Of a DNA stretch of 64,000 nt, positions 24,024-34,600 are shown in pieces (within the stretch, counting starts at the first letter, position 1; each line of letters opens with the position of its first letter). Position numbers and translations under genes: made by a program. The notes under the pieces were generated by a model. It did not search any database, was not told where the DNA came from, and worked only from the letters and a program-made list of their open reading frames with translations. The DNA is from Haematococcus lacustris (taxonomy: Eukaryota; Chlorophyta; Chlorophyceae; Chlamydomonadales; Haematococcaceae). The DNA is taken from the NCBI GenBank assembly GCA_030144725.1, contig JASKMD010000030.1, positions 6,823,210-6,887,209 on the forward strand, in the 5' to 3' direction.

Positions 24024-27000
24024 TGGCCGCATACGCTTTCATATCCATATAGCGAGTTCTGGTGTCTGGCACTGCGGGTGTGGGCGCAAGTTCCGTGAGG
24101 CCCGCGGCCCATGTAGTGATTTTGCGTTGGTCGGGCGGGAGGTCGAGTGATGTGTTGCGACTGTCTCGGATGGCACGCGTGGCGGTCGCGTCTGGGCATG
24201 AGGGTTGGGCCGCCATGGCCGCAAGTTTGTTGAGGGCGATGATGTGCTTCTGCTTGACCTTTTTTCCGTACTTCGATGTGAGCATGTTACCGGTGATAAT
24301 GTGTGTGTTGTCCTTGCAGCTGAGTTCAGAGGCGTGCTGGATGCCTAGGCTTTTGAGGCAGGTGATGCTGGCGCTGACGACATCGTGTGCTTGAGAGCTG
24401 CTGGCCTGTGTGATGAGGCGGCCGAGTGTTTGGCATTCCTCATGATAGAGAGGTAGCCCCTCTTCCGTGGCCGATAGCCCGGATATATAGGCATAGACTA
24501 GCTGCCGTGCCCTAAGGGTGTGATGAAGGAGGGTGAGCATGCGGTGTCCTTGTGTGCTAGCCTGGGTATTGAGCCATGTGATTTGTTTGTGCAGCATGCT
24601 CCTCGAGATGTGGGCGTGTGCCACATCTGTGGACTGGAGGCTGTGTGTGAGGGCTGTCGTGTTGCGGGCGTGATATTCTTGGGCAGTGGAGCTAATGCCT
24701 ATGCCTAGTTTGTCAGCGTCTTCTCTGATGATGGCATTGGGCGTTCCCAGGGGGAGTCTGAGTTTGAGCTTCACGCATTGATTGATGGACCTGTCGTACA
24801 GCTCAAGGTCCCCTGGGGTGCAGGGCACGGCGCAGAAGCTGTAGGCTAGGCTGGGTATGATGGCCGTGCGGATGATGTGTATGGCCTGCCTAGCGCTAGC
24901 AAAGGAGCGTCTGAGTCTCTCGAGTTTTTGGCGGAGCTGGGTGATCATAGCGGTGTGTTGTGGTTTCCAGTCCAGCGTCATGGTGATGAGCACACCCAAG
25001 TAGGTGAAAGGTGAGGTCGGGCGGTGGTAGGTGACGGGTTTCCCTTGTAGGCTGACGGTTTGGAGTTGTTGGCGGGCCCGCTTGTCCGCTTCGGCCGCGT
25101 TGCTGCACATGCCAGTTTCGACCGAGTGGTGAAGCGCCGCTGTAGCGAGGGTTTTACTGTGTGAGATGATGAGGTGACCCCAGTCCGAGAAGGCTGAGAG
25201 TTTGTCCGCTTGGCATCGGAGGTTGCGAAGGGTGTTGCAGAGTATGGCTATGTCGTCAGCATAGTCGATGCTGCTGACGGTGGCGCGTTCCCCGCTGTCG
25301 GGCGTTGCTGATTTGAATTTATAGCCCCTCGCGCCCACTTGCAGCCATCGCAGGAGGGGTTCAATGTAAATGAGGAATAGGAAGGGCGAGAGAGAGTCGC
25401 CTTGTATGGTGCCCCGGTTGACGGGTACCGGGTCAGTATGGCCGTACGGGGTTTTAAAGCGCGTTGTAGCGCCCGTGTATAGGTCCTTTACAGCGTCAGT
25501 CGCGTCCGTGGGGAAGCCTAGGTCATGCATGATCCAGAGTAGTTTGTCTTGGCACGTGGTGTTGAACGCACTGGTGAAGTCGACCAGGAGTGCGTAGATA
25601 TCTGCCTTGGCCAGTTTAGCATCCTCAAGGGCCATGACAAGCATCTGCAGCTGTTGTGTGGTGTTCCTGTGGGAGCGGAACCCAGCCTGGTTCTTGCTGA
25701 GCATCCCATTAGCTTCAGCATACTCAGCCAACGTCTTGGTAATGAGGCTGGTCCACAGCTTGTAAACGGTGTTGGCTAGGCCCACAGGTCTGTAGGAGTT
25801 GAGGTCCGTTTCTTGCCCCTTGTCCTTGTAGAGGAGGCATGTGTCACTAGTTTTCCATGCTGTGGGTGTGCAGCCTGTTGCCCACATGATGATGAAGAGC
25901 TGGTGGATGGTTTCCCGCATCTCCCATGGCAGCATCATGATGATCTCGTTCTCCACCCCGTCTGGTCCCGGGGCCTTGCCTCCTGACAGCCTGCTGATGC
26001 ATTCCTGGAAGCCTGCCTTGTCCATGATGGCTGTGTGCAGCCAGTGTATGTTTTGGCATGCGTGTAATGCGAAGGCGTCGTCGGCTTTGGCGCGAGCCCA
26101 CGGGTAGTTTCGTGTCTGTGTGTTAGTGTAGTGGCCAGTCTTGGGGGTCGGGGCCGCCAGCTTCTGCCCATATGCGGCAGTGATTATCCGGTTGAGGTCG
26201 GCAGGGGCTGTGCATATGGTTTTGGTGTCAGGGTCAGCTAGCGCCTGTAGGCCTTTGTGGTCGGTGCGGGACGGGCGCAGGATACGTTTGTTAGCCTTCT
26301 TGGGCTGGGTGCTGATCAGTTGTTGCATTCTGACGCGAGCTTGTGCGATGGCGAGTGCGGAGTCATCGTCGTCTAGTTGGTGGATTTGGTCGCGGTACGT
26401 ATTGGTCAGTTGGGCGAGCGCGGCCTGCACGTGATTTTCGGTTGGGTCTTCACCCTGTCGCGCTTGCACCGCGTCCCTGATCTCTTCGTTTATCGCATCT
26501 GTCCCTAGAATGAGTTCGTCGATTGTCGGATGCACGTTGGTTTGCTTAAAGAGGGAGTTAGCCTTCCGGCTGAGGTCTCTAGCGGTCTTAAGCTTTCTGC
26601 CCAGTGCCAGTCTAATCCTGCACATGGTCCTGCGTTGGTAGTGCTGGCCTCCCCTTGTGAGGGTCTTAGTGTTGCATGTCTTAATAGCTGCCGTCCTGCA
26701 GGTTTGTAGGAGGTTTGTGAGCATGGTGGCTGCGGTGTCTACGGCTTCCCTGGCCGGGCGTCCTGCCACTGATGTCAGACGCTGTGGTTGTTGAGGGTTG
26801 GTCTTGCCAAGTGTAGCCAGGTGGTGGGTAGCCTCTGTGTATATGGGGGCTAAGAAGGCTGTCAGTTCTGCATGCAATTGTGGGACGCCTGAGCTGGGTT
26901 GTTGCACTGCCAGGCGGTAGGCTTCCCTGTCCTTGTTGGTAATGGGGGTGGTGAGGATGGTGTGGCTGTGCTTCGGTGGTTTGTGTGGGGCTGCCAGGTC

Positions 27001-30000
27001 TATGCCCAGGCGGGCTGTATTCAATGTGGCGGTGAGTGGCCTGTGGTCGCTCAGATAGACGTTGGTATCGACGTGCGTGCGGTGCTCAGGGCCGTGTCTT
27101 GCGTCGCGTGTTAGAATAGCGTCGATGCGGCTGTTGCAGTGCGGTTGCTGGTAGGTCCAGGCCCGGTCGCCGGGGTCAGCTTCCTTCAGGTGCATTTCTG
27201 CGGCGAACCCCCTCATCATGCTGTCTTGTGTGTATTCGGTGTGCTCGGAACGATCCTCTGTTTTCATCGTGGCGTTGATATCTCCCGCCAGGATGAGTGA
27301 GCCGGGCAGGTGCCCAGTGGCTGTTCGTATGTGTTCTTGCATTTTTTCTCGCATTAACAGCGCGTCCCCGTTGTTTCCCGACGGCCAATACGTGGCGATG
27401 ATGGTGAGCTGTTCGCACTGGTGTTGGTTGAGGGTCAGGATGACGCATCGTGCGTTCACCTCAGCGTCGATGCTCGGTGGAAGCATAGTGGTTTTCATTT
27501 GGATGGCTAAGTTGTGTTTGATGCCTATTAGTACGTCACTGTGGCCTCTGTGTCGGTGTGTCGTATAGTCTGGCATGACTCTCCTCAGCCAGCCAGAGCC
27601 TGGATTGTTGCTCTTGGGCTGGGTCATGGTTTCAGTTAGGATCAGGATGTCCGGGCTGTGTTGATGCACAAGGTTCAGGACGTCGTTCCTGGACCTATGG
27701 AGGCTTCTGACGTTCAGGGTCGTTAGTGTGATATGCTGTCGATTGTGTGTTGGTTGTGGCTGCCGGGTTGGCAAGGTGCTGTGTTGTGGGTGTGGTCCTG
27801 GGTGTTCAGGTAGGTTATCGGTGGGGGGTGGCGGTATTGTGGGGTTGGCGGCGGGGGGTGGGGTGGGGGTTGTGTTTAGGTATCTGTACATCAGGGTCTG
27901 CGTGTGCGGGTCCTTGGTTTGCGCTCTTGGCTTGGTCCGTCTTTTGTCTACGATGGTGCCCGATGTCGTGGGCCGTTTACTGCTGCTTGACCGGTCTTGT
28001 AGAGTGGGAAGAGTGACTGTGGGGGCGACCCGGCGCAGTCGCGGCCGGGCCTGCTTGTCTGTCGGGTGGGTGTCTGCTGTGGCTGTTAGTATGCGCTTGT
28101 AACTCGCTGGTTGTGCAGTGGGTAGCGGCCGGTCTGTTCGGGGGGTGTGCGCGGGTTGTGTGCCCAGGTCTTGGGTAGTAAGGTCGATGTGGGTGGTACG
28201 TAGATGTTGTTCCAGCTGCTCCGTTGTGGCGCGCCTTGTAGGGTCAGCTAGCCAGCATAGTGGGTGGATGAGGTTGGTATCAGCCGCGTCGCCCTTTTTA
28301 ATTTGAACGAGTGTACCCTTCAGCTGAAGCCAGTCTTCCGGGGTGTCCAATCGGCATGGGCGGCCTTGTTCCGAGTCCAACCAGTGCCATGCGTTGTTAA
28401 TGTGGCGGATGGTGGTAGCGTGATTGTGAGTAATGAGGACGGCGGCTGTGTTAGTGTAGCTGTCCGTCTTGCCCGTGAGCGTGGTGAGGAGCTCTGGTGT
28501 GATGTTATTGTTGGTGGTGGTTGTGGCGGTAGGGCATAGGTGGAGGTCCTTGTGGTGGTGGTATAGGTAGTGGTTTATGGTGGAGATGGTGAAGTTGCCA
28601 GATTCCTCGTAGATGTGTGGGAGGCTGCTACGTAGTGGTATTATCCTGTGCTCCTGCCGTGCCTGGTTGGCTAGGCCTTGGATGTGTGTGTCGAGTGATT
28701 TGCAGTGGGTGATGACGTCTTCGGGCCAGATCATGGGTTTCCCTATGGCCATGTTGATGGCGTGCACAAGACAACATTGTTTGTATTGCCTTTCCATGTA
28801 GCATTGGGACGGGTCCTGGTTGTCTTCCTTGTGGCTGATAATGTGACTAATACCCTGTCGGGTGGTGGCCATTGTTTGGGCTGGTGTGGCTGCCGGGTCG
28901 GGTGCAATGACGAACACCTCGTGGAAGTGGTTCGTGTAAGAATGCGACAGCTCACAGATGGCTATAGCTGATTTACTGGAGCTGTCGGAATCTAGGAGCT
29001 TCCACTGCCCACCCAACTTCCTGAGCGCCATGCTGTGGCCGTTCGTTTTGCACAAGAAGTTGAGTGTGGCATACTCTATCGCTATGGTGTCGAGGTTGTC
29101 GTCGTTCCAGTCGTCTGTGTTGCGTAGTTGAGCGACACTCTTAATAGTGAGGCCGTATTTGTATCGAAGGTATAGGTGAATGACCTCGTCGCTGAAGGCG
29201 CCCCCGTCCCCTCGTGCGGTATGCCACGCCTTTTTGTCGCCTTCGTCTTGTAGGGTTGTATCCCAGGTTGTCCAAAAGTTATGCAGGTCCTCAGGCTTCA
29301 CCCATTCCTTTCCAGCTGCATTGTTGAGGGAGTGGGCCTGGCAGTTGCGATTCACCTGCGCTTCGAAAAACAAGGGGTTAGGGTTGACTTCTGGGTGATG
29401 CTCCTCATTGTGGGATGGGCCTGGGTTCGCTTCAATATCACCTCCTGCTAGCAACAACCAGCCTATATAGAGCAAGTAGATAGCACTGTAGCAGGGGGAC
29501 ATGACGCCAAGGCAATGGGCTAGCTTGGTTGATAGGGCTGGGATGCTCATGCGGGTAGGCAGATCAGGCATGCGGTTGATGCGCAGAATGTATAGTGTGT
29601 ACCGTTGCAAAGTCGTGTTGTATTGGTGAACTAGGATGCTGGTGCTTTCTGGGTTGGATGTATAGTGGCCATGCGACTGCCAGCTAGTGAGGGCTGTTGA
29701 CAGGTGCATCAAGGCAGTGTGACGTTCCACTGAGCCATCAAGGTAGAGGTACAGGGTGTAGGCAGATCCAACAGAGACCGCTCTCCATCTCCTGATTTTC
29801 TTAAGGTGTCGTCGGAGGCAAGCTCTAGATTGGGAAGGGGTAATAGCAGGGGGTGGGGGGGTGGGGGGGTAGCCCCTAATTAAAGCGATGCTGGCGATAG
29901 CAATGGCGATGTGTGCCATCCAGCTGAGTGTCTCGTGTCCGTAGTCATAGTTGGGCATGGTGCTAGTGTCTATAGTGTCGGCTGTCTGGGATTGTCGCGG

Positions 30001-30981
30001 GGTGCCTCCCCTAACTCGTTGGTGTAGTTGTCCATCCTCTGCCTTGTTGTTGTAGGCATGAGGGTACCTGATGCGGGGCAGCAGGCCAGCATGGGCAGCA
30101 TGCGTGGCTGCTCCTGGCAGCGTAGTGAGCTGAGTACACCGCTGCACACTCTCTGACTTGTTGTTGTAGGCATGGCGGTACCTGCTGCGGGGCAGAGCAC
30201 CAGCATGGGCAGCATGCATGGCTGCTCCTGGCAGCGTCATGGGCTGAGTACACCGCTGCACACTCTCTGACTTGTTGTAGTAGGCATGAGGGTACCTGAT
30301 GCGGGGCGGCAGGCCAGCATGGGCAGCATGCATGGCTGCTCCTGGCAGCGTCATGGGCTGAGTACACCGTTGCACACTCTCTGATCTGAAATTGTAGGCA
30401 TGAGGGTGCCTGATGCGGGGCAGCAGGCCAGCATGGGCAGCATGCGTGGCTGCTCCTGGCAGCGTGGTGGGCTGAACGCACCGCTGCACACTCTCAGACT
30501 TGTTGTTGTAGGCATGGCGGTACCTGCTGCGGGGCAGCAGGCCAGCATGGGCAGCATGCATGGCTGCTCCTGGCAGCGTCATGGGCTCAACCCACCCCTG
30601 CGCACTTTCTGACTTGTTGTTGTAGGCATGAGGGTACCTGTTGCGGGGCAGGAGGCCAGCATGGGCAGCATGCGTGGCTGCTCCTGGCAGCGTAGTGAGC
30701 TGAGTACACCGCTGCACACTCTCTGACTTGTTGTTGTAGGCATGGCGGTACCTGCTGCGGGGCAGAGCACCAGCGTGGGCAGGATGCATGGCTGCTCCTG
30801 GCAGCGTCATGGGCTGAGCACACCGCTGCACACTCCCTGACTTGTTGTTGTAGGCATGAGGGTACCTGTTGCGGGGCAGCAGGCCAGCATGGGTGGCGGC
30901 AATAACATGGGCTGGCCGGTGGTGGTGGGGCGGAGCGCCATGTACCATGTCGACCTGCATGTCAACATGGGCAGCTTGCAT
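24024..30981 (-). CDS. LINE copy B polyprotein: leader, 2A, two Josephin-like domains, APE endonuclease, RT
   Basis: One open minus-strand frame of over 2300 codons. Order: eight 38-residue repeats (30.96-30.05 kb), a hydrophobic leader, the 2A motif DIEANPGP, Josephin-like domain 1 (about 29400-28890), Josephin-like domain 2 (about 28860-28310), a linker, an APE-type endonuclease (TLNVRSLHRSRNDV at 27725, DILILTE, AGDIN at 27275, SRIDAIL at 27125, LSDHRPL at 27050), then reverse transcriptase (GGKAPGPDGVENE at 25960, SYRPVGLANTVYKLW, DFTSAFN, RGTIQGDSLSPFLF, YADD at 25254-25265). The frame leaves LINE sequence at 24024, where it fuses to the Fanzor scrap, so the C-terminal PHD region seen in copy A is missing. 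ATG 29957-29959 is an alternative start that leaves the repeats as 5' leader. A 3' truncation is unusual for a LINE. Confidence 0.88.
28310..28860 (-). other. Josephin-like cysteine protease domain 2 in the LINE polyprotein
   Basis: RQYKQCCLVHAINMAIGKP at about 28740-28795 has the Josephin pattern Q-x4-C-x2-H. A later block with His and NNAWHWLDSEQG (about 28365-28440) matches the His plus W-x-L-D-S end of that fold. Josephin domains cleave ubiquitin chains. Activity here is inferred. Confidence 0.65.
28890..29405 (-). other. Josephin-like cysteine protease domain 1 in the LINE polyprotein
   Basis: FFEAQVNRNCQAHSLNNAAG (about 29315-29375) carries Q-x4-C-x2-H-x2-NN, the Josephin active-site signature. 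GHSMALRKLGGQWKLLDSDS (about 28980-29040) matches the His-x-x-x-x-R-K-L-G-x-Q-W block of ataxin-3-type Josephins. The Asn of the triad appears substituted. It directly follows the 2A release point. Confidence 0.7.
29416..29445 (-). promoter_or_regulatory. 2A-like ribosome-skipping motif in the LINE ORF
   Basis: The minus strand encodes YIGWLLLAGGDIEANPGP. D-x-E-x-N-P-G-P preceded by a Leu-rich helix is the defining 2A pattern, which makes the ribosome skip the last Gly-Pro bond. It would release the hydrophobic leader from the protease/endonuclease/RT polyprotein. Confidence 0.85.
30052..30963 (-). repeat. Eight tandem 114-bp units, open in the LINE frame
   Basis: The marker GTAGGCATG recurs at 30052, 30166, 30280, 30394, 30508, 30622, 30736 and 30850, exactly 114 bases apart each time. 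Each unit encodes 38 residues such as RYPHAYNNKSESVQRC and TLPGAAMHAAHAG without a stop. They could be protein repeats or 5' promoter monomers that happen to be open. Confidence 0.95.
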
Positions 30982-31000
30982 TTGTGAACTGGCCGGCTGA

Positions 31001-31500
31001 NNNNNNNNNNNNNNNNNNNNNNNNNNNNNNNNNNNNNNNNNNNNNNNNNNNNNNNNNNNNNNNNNNNNNNNNNNNNNNNNNNNNNNNNNNNNNNNNNNNN
31101 NNNNNNNNNNNNNNNNNNNNNNNNNNNNNNNNNNNNNNNNNNNNNNNNNNNNNNNNNNNNNNNNNNNNNNNNNNNNNNNNNNNNNNNNNNNNNNNNNNNN
31201 NNNNNNNNNNNNNNNNNNNNNNNNNNNNNNNNNNNNNNNNNNNNNNNNNNNNNNNNNNNNNNNNNNNNNNNNNNNNNNNNNNNNNNNNNNNNNNNNNNNN
31301 NNNNNNNNNNNNNNNNNNNNNNNNNNNNNNNNNNNNNNNNNNNNNNNNNNNNNNNNNNNNNNNNNNNNNNNNNNNNNNNNNNNNNNNNNNNNNNNNNNNN
31401 NNNNNNNNNNNNNNNNNNNNNNNNNNNNNNNNNNNNNNNNNNNNNNNNNNNNNNNNNNNNNNNNNNNNNNNNNNNNNNNNNNNNNNNNNNNNNNNNNNNN
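31001..31500. other. Assembly gap (500 N)
   Basis: It hides the 5' end of LINE copy B and probably the start of the formin gene. Confidence 1.
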
Positions 31501-31682
31501 GCCACCTGCATTTCCAGGGCCGCTGAGCCCCTAGGCAGCAAAGCAACTGTTGCTGGCCTTGAGTGCCTGGACCAGCCTGTGTCCACGCTGCCAGGCATCA
31601 AGCAGCATGCTGGCTTGTCTCTCCCCCTCACCCGCACTGCCCCCCGCCCCCCTCACCCGCACTGCCCCCCACCCCCCTGCAG

Positions 31683-34600
31683 GCGCTGCGCTGCCACTGG
31701 CCGCATGACAGCGAGGTTGAGGGTGCGGGGGGCGCGGAGGAGGCTGAGGGGCTGGCGGTGCTGATGGCCAGCCTGCAGGCGCTCAACTCCCTGGCCAAGA
31801 CGCGTGTGGGCCTGACCAGCCTGCTGGGGGACCCGGCTGCAGTGCCGCAGCTGATGCAGGTGGGGCAGCAGGGGGCAGGGCAGACCAGGCCAGCCCAGCA
31901 GGGTCGTCTCGTGGCGGGCTAGGCACAGTGGGGGTTGAGGGGGCTGCAATGGCCTGCTGGTGAGGCTGCAGAGGGTAAGGGTTGGGTTCGGCTGTAGGCT
32001 AGGCTGCCAGCACTGCCTGCAGCCTACTAGCCAGCTCTGCCTTGCACCAGCAGCGGTGCCCTTGTTGGCGCCCAGCATGCTACACAGCCTGGAGCAGCCC
32101 AGTTGGCGCCCTCTAACCCCCTTCCTGCTTCATGCTGGTTGCAGGTGCTCCAGCTGCTGCCAGTGCACCCTGAGCTGCCCCTCCTGGCGCTGCAGCTGCT
32201 GAAGAAGATGCTGCTGTCCTCAGCTGAGGGCTACTCCAGTGTGCTGCGCTGCCTGCTGGGCCTGCCTGTGGAGCCCTGGCCGCCACCTGATGCGCCCCTA
32301 ACCGCCCCCAGTGAGCAGGCGCTAGGGGCCACCCCTCCTGCTGCTGAGCTGCGGCCTGATGCCTCACTGAAGGGCTGGGCCACCACCTCCTTCACACCTG
32401 CTGCTAGCAGTGGGGCGCTGCCGGCCCCATCCGGGCTTGCTGGTATGCCTCAGGATGGTGGGCCTGACGCTGCGGACAGACAGCCGCCAGGGGATGATAA
32501 GCAGCAAGATGAGGGGGCAGGCGCCCCGGCTGCCAGCAACCAGATCACAGCCAAGCCCCCCCCGCCACCCCCACCCCCTGCTGCAACCCCTCCCCCCCCA
32601 GTGTTCAAGTTTGGTGTACCCCCCAAGGCACCCTCGGGGCCTCCTCCCCCGCCCCCACCCCCTCCCCCACTTGCAAGGCCAGCAGCCCCTACCTTTGGTG
32701 CGCCACCTGCCGCCACCCCCCCCCCACCTCCCCCACCTCCCCCCCCTCGACCACTTGCTCCAGTTATAGGGAAGCCTCTTGCTCCCCCTCCCCCTCCACC
32801 CCCTCCACCCCCACCCCGCCCACCGGCCCCTACGCTGGGTAAGGCTCTCTTTCCCCCCCCTGCCCCTCCCCCCCCTCCTCCCCCTCCCCCTCCTCCTCCC
32901 CTCCCTCCTCCCCCCCCACCCCCTCCCCCCCCTCCTCCTTCCTCTCCTCCTCCACTCCTCATCAATCCCCACCCCAGCAGTTCCCTGGACATGCGCCACA
33001 TCTGCGCCTGGCTGGCTGTCCTGGAGGGCGGTGGCTGCAGTACCTACCAACAGCGCCCCCTGGCCATGGCTGGACCTCAGGCTGAGGGCTGCCCCGTCAG
33101 CACCCCCCTCCTGCAGCCGCCTACTGCCCCTGGGGGTCCTGGGCAACACCAGCACCCGCCACAACCTCCCTCACCACCCTGCATGCCATCCCCCAGCCCA
33201 CCCCCACCTCACCTGCCGCCCCCTCCCGGCCCCCCTCCTCCCCCAGCATTCAGCTTCAAGACCCCGGCCCGGGCGGTGACCAGCAGCCCTGCTGCCATGC
33301 CCAATGGCACCCGCCCCCCCCCCCTGCCCCCTGCACACAGCCTACAGCTAGTCAGCCCTGCAGCTGCAGCCGGAAATGCTGGCGGGGGGCACTGCCCCTC
33401 CTCCCAGCTCCACCCAGCAGACAGCAACAAGGCAGCAGCTCGCCCAGACAGTCCAATGGGGCTGGGTCAGCCAGATCAGCCAGAGCTGGGCCTGATGAAT
33501 GGCGCCTCACATTCAGCCTCGTGCAGCCAGGCAACAGCCAGGGAGTCGTCTGATGGCGGGGAGGGGCCCAGTGCAGCACTGTTGGAGAGGAGGCCGCTGC
33601 TGACGCCAGTCCCGACTGCAAAGCGCACCCCACTGCAGCCTGGCACACAGCCAGAGCTACGGCCTGCTGGACCGCCAGCTCAGCGGCCCCCTGGCCCTGC
33701 AGCAGCGCAGCTCATCCCTGGACTGTCACCAGTGCAAGCGGGCTCCACACCCGTGCCCGGCCCCACCCCGCCCCCACCTGCCAGCACCACGGTGGTGCCC
33801 CACTTACCCACCGAGGCCAGCAAGCAGCCAGCGCAGAGCCCTGCCCCACTGCCTGGCCGCCCGCCAGCAGCATCAGGGAGCTCTCCCGCCCCGCCCCTCC
33901 CTGCACTGGAGGCCGCACCATCATCGGTGCGTTGCCCTTAGCTCTCCAGCTGCAACTGCCCGCTGCCAACTATGCAGGCCACGCTTGACCTGTTGCTGCG
34001 GCCAGCCTGCCAGCTAAGCCCTTCAACGCTTAGCCTGCTGCTCATGGCCTGCGCTGCTGCCTGTGCCGGGTGTGCTGCAGGTGGCCATCCTGCTGGGCCT
34101 GTTTGACAAGGGTAGTACGCACTACAACGATGATGTAGCGCACGAGGCGCTGACGCTGGTAAGGCAGTGCGCAGGCACCTGTGCTGCTGCCCCCAATGGC
34201 TGCCAGAGCAGCCCGCAGCCAGCACTTGGCAGCACCGGCGCACTCCCCTGCTGCCGGGGGTGAGCGGTGTGTTTCACTGCGGCTGGTGGCTGCAGCTGGA
34301 GTGCATCCTGCGCGACCCCCTGGTGGAGCAGTGCACGGGCCTGGTGCGCCAGCTGTGCATGGAGCTCAAGGCGGACGAGGTGTACTTCAAGCGAGTGCGC
34401 CAGGCCCCATGCACCCCTGCCCCCACTCCCTGACCTGCCAGCGTCCCCAACCCCCTGGGCTGTAGCAGGGCAGGAACACGCTGCCAGTGCGGTACCCTAA
34501 CCCTGCCCGCCCTGCTGCTGCTGCGTGCTGCTGCTGCTGTGCCGCAGCGGTGTACTGGCAGAGCTGACTGCGGAGGATGAGGGCAGCGAGGCGCTGGCAG

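Noticed and set aside
32450..33001. Gly-rich minus-strand frames opposite FH1
   Set aside because: Antisense shadows of the polyproline codons of the formin gene.
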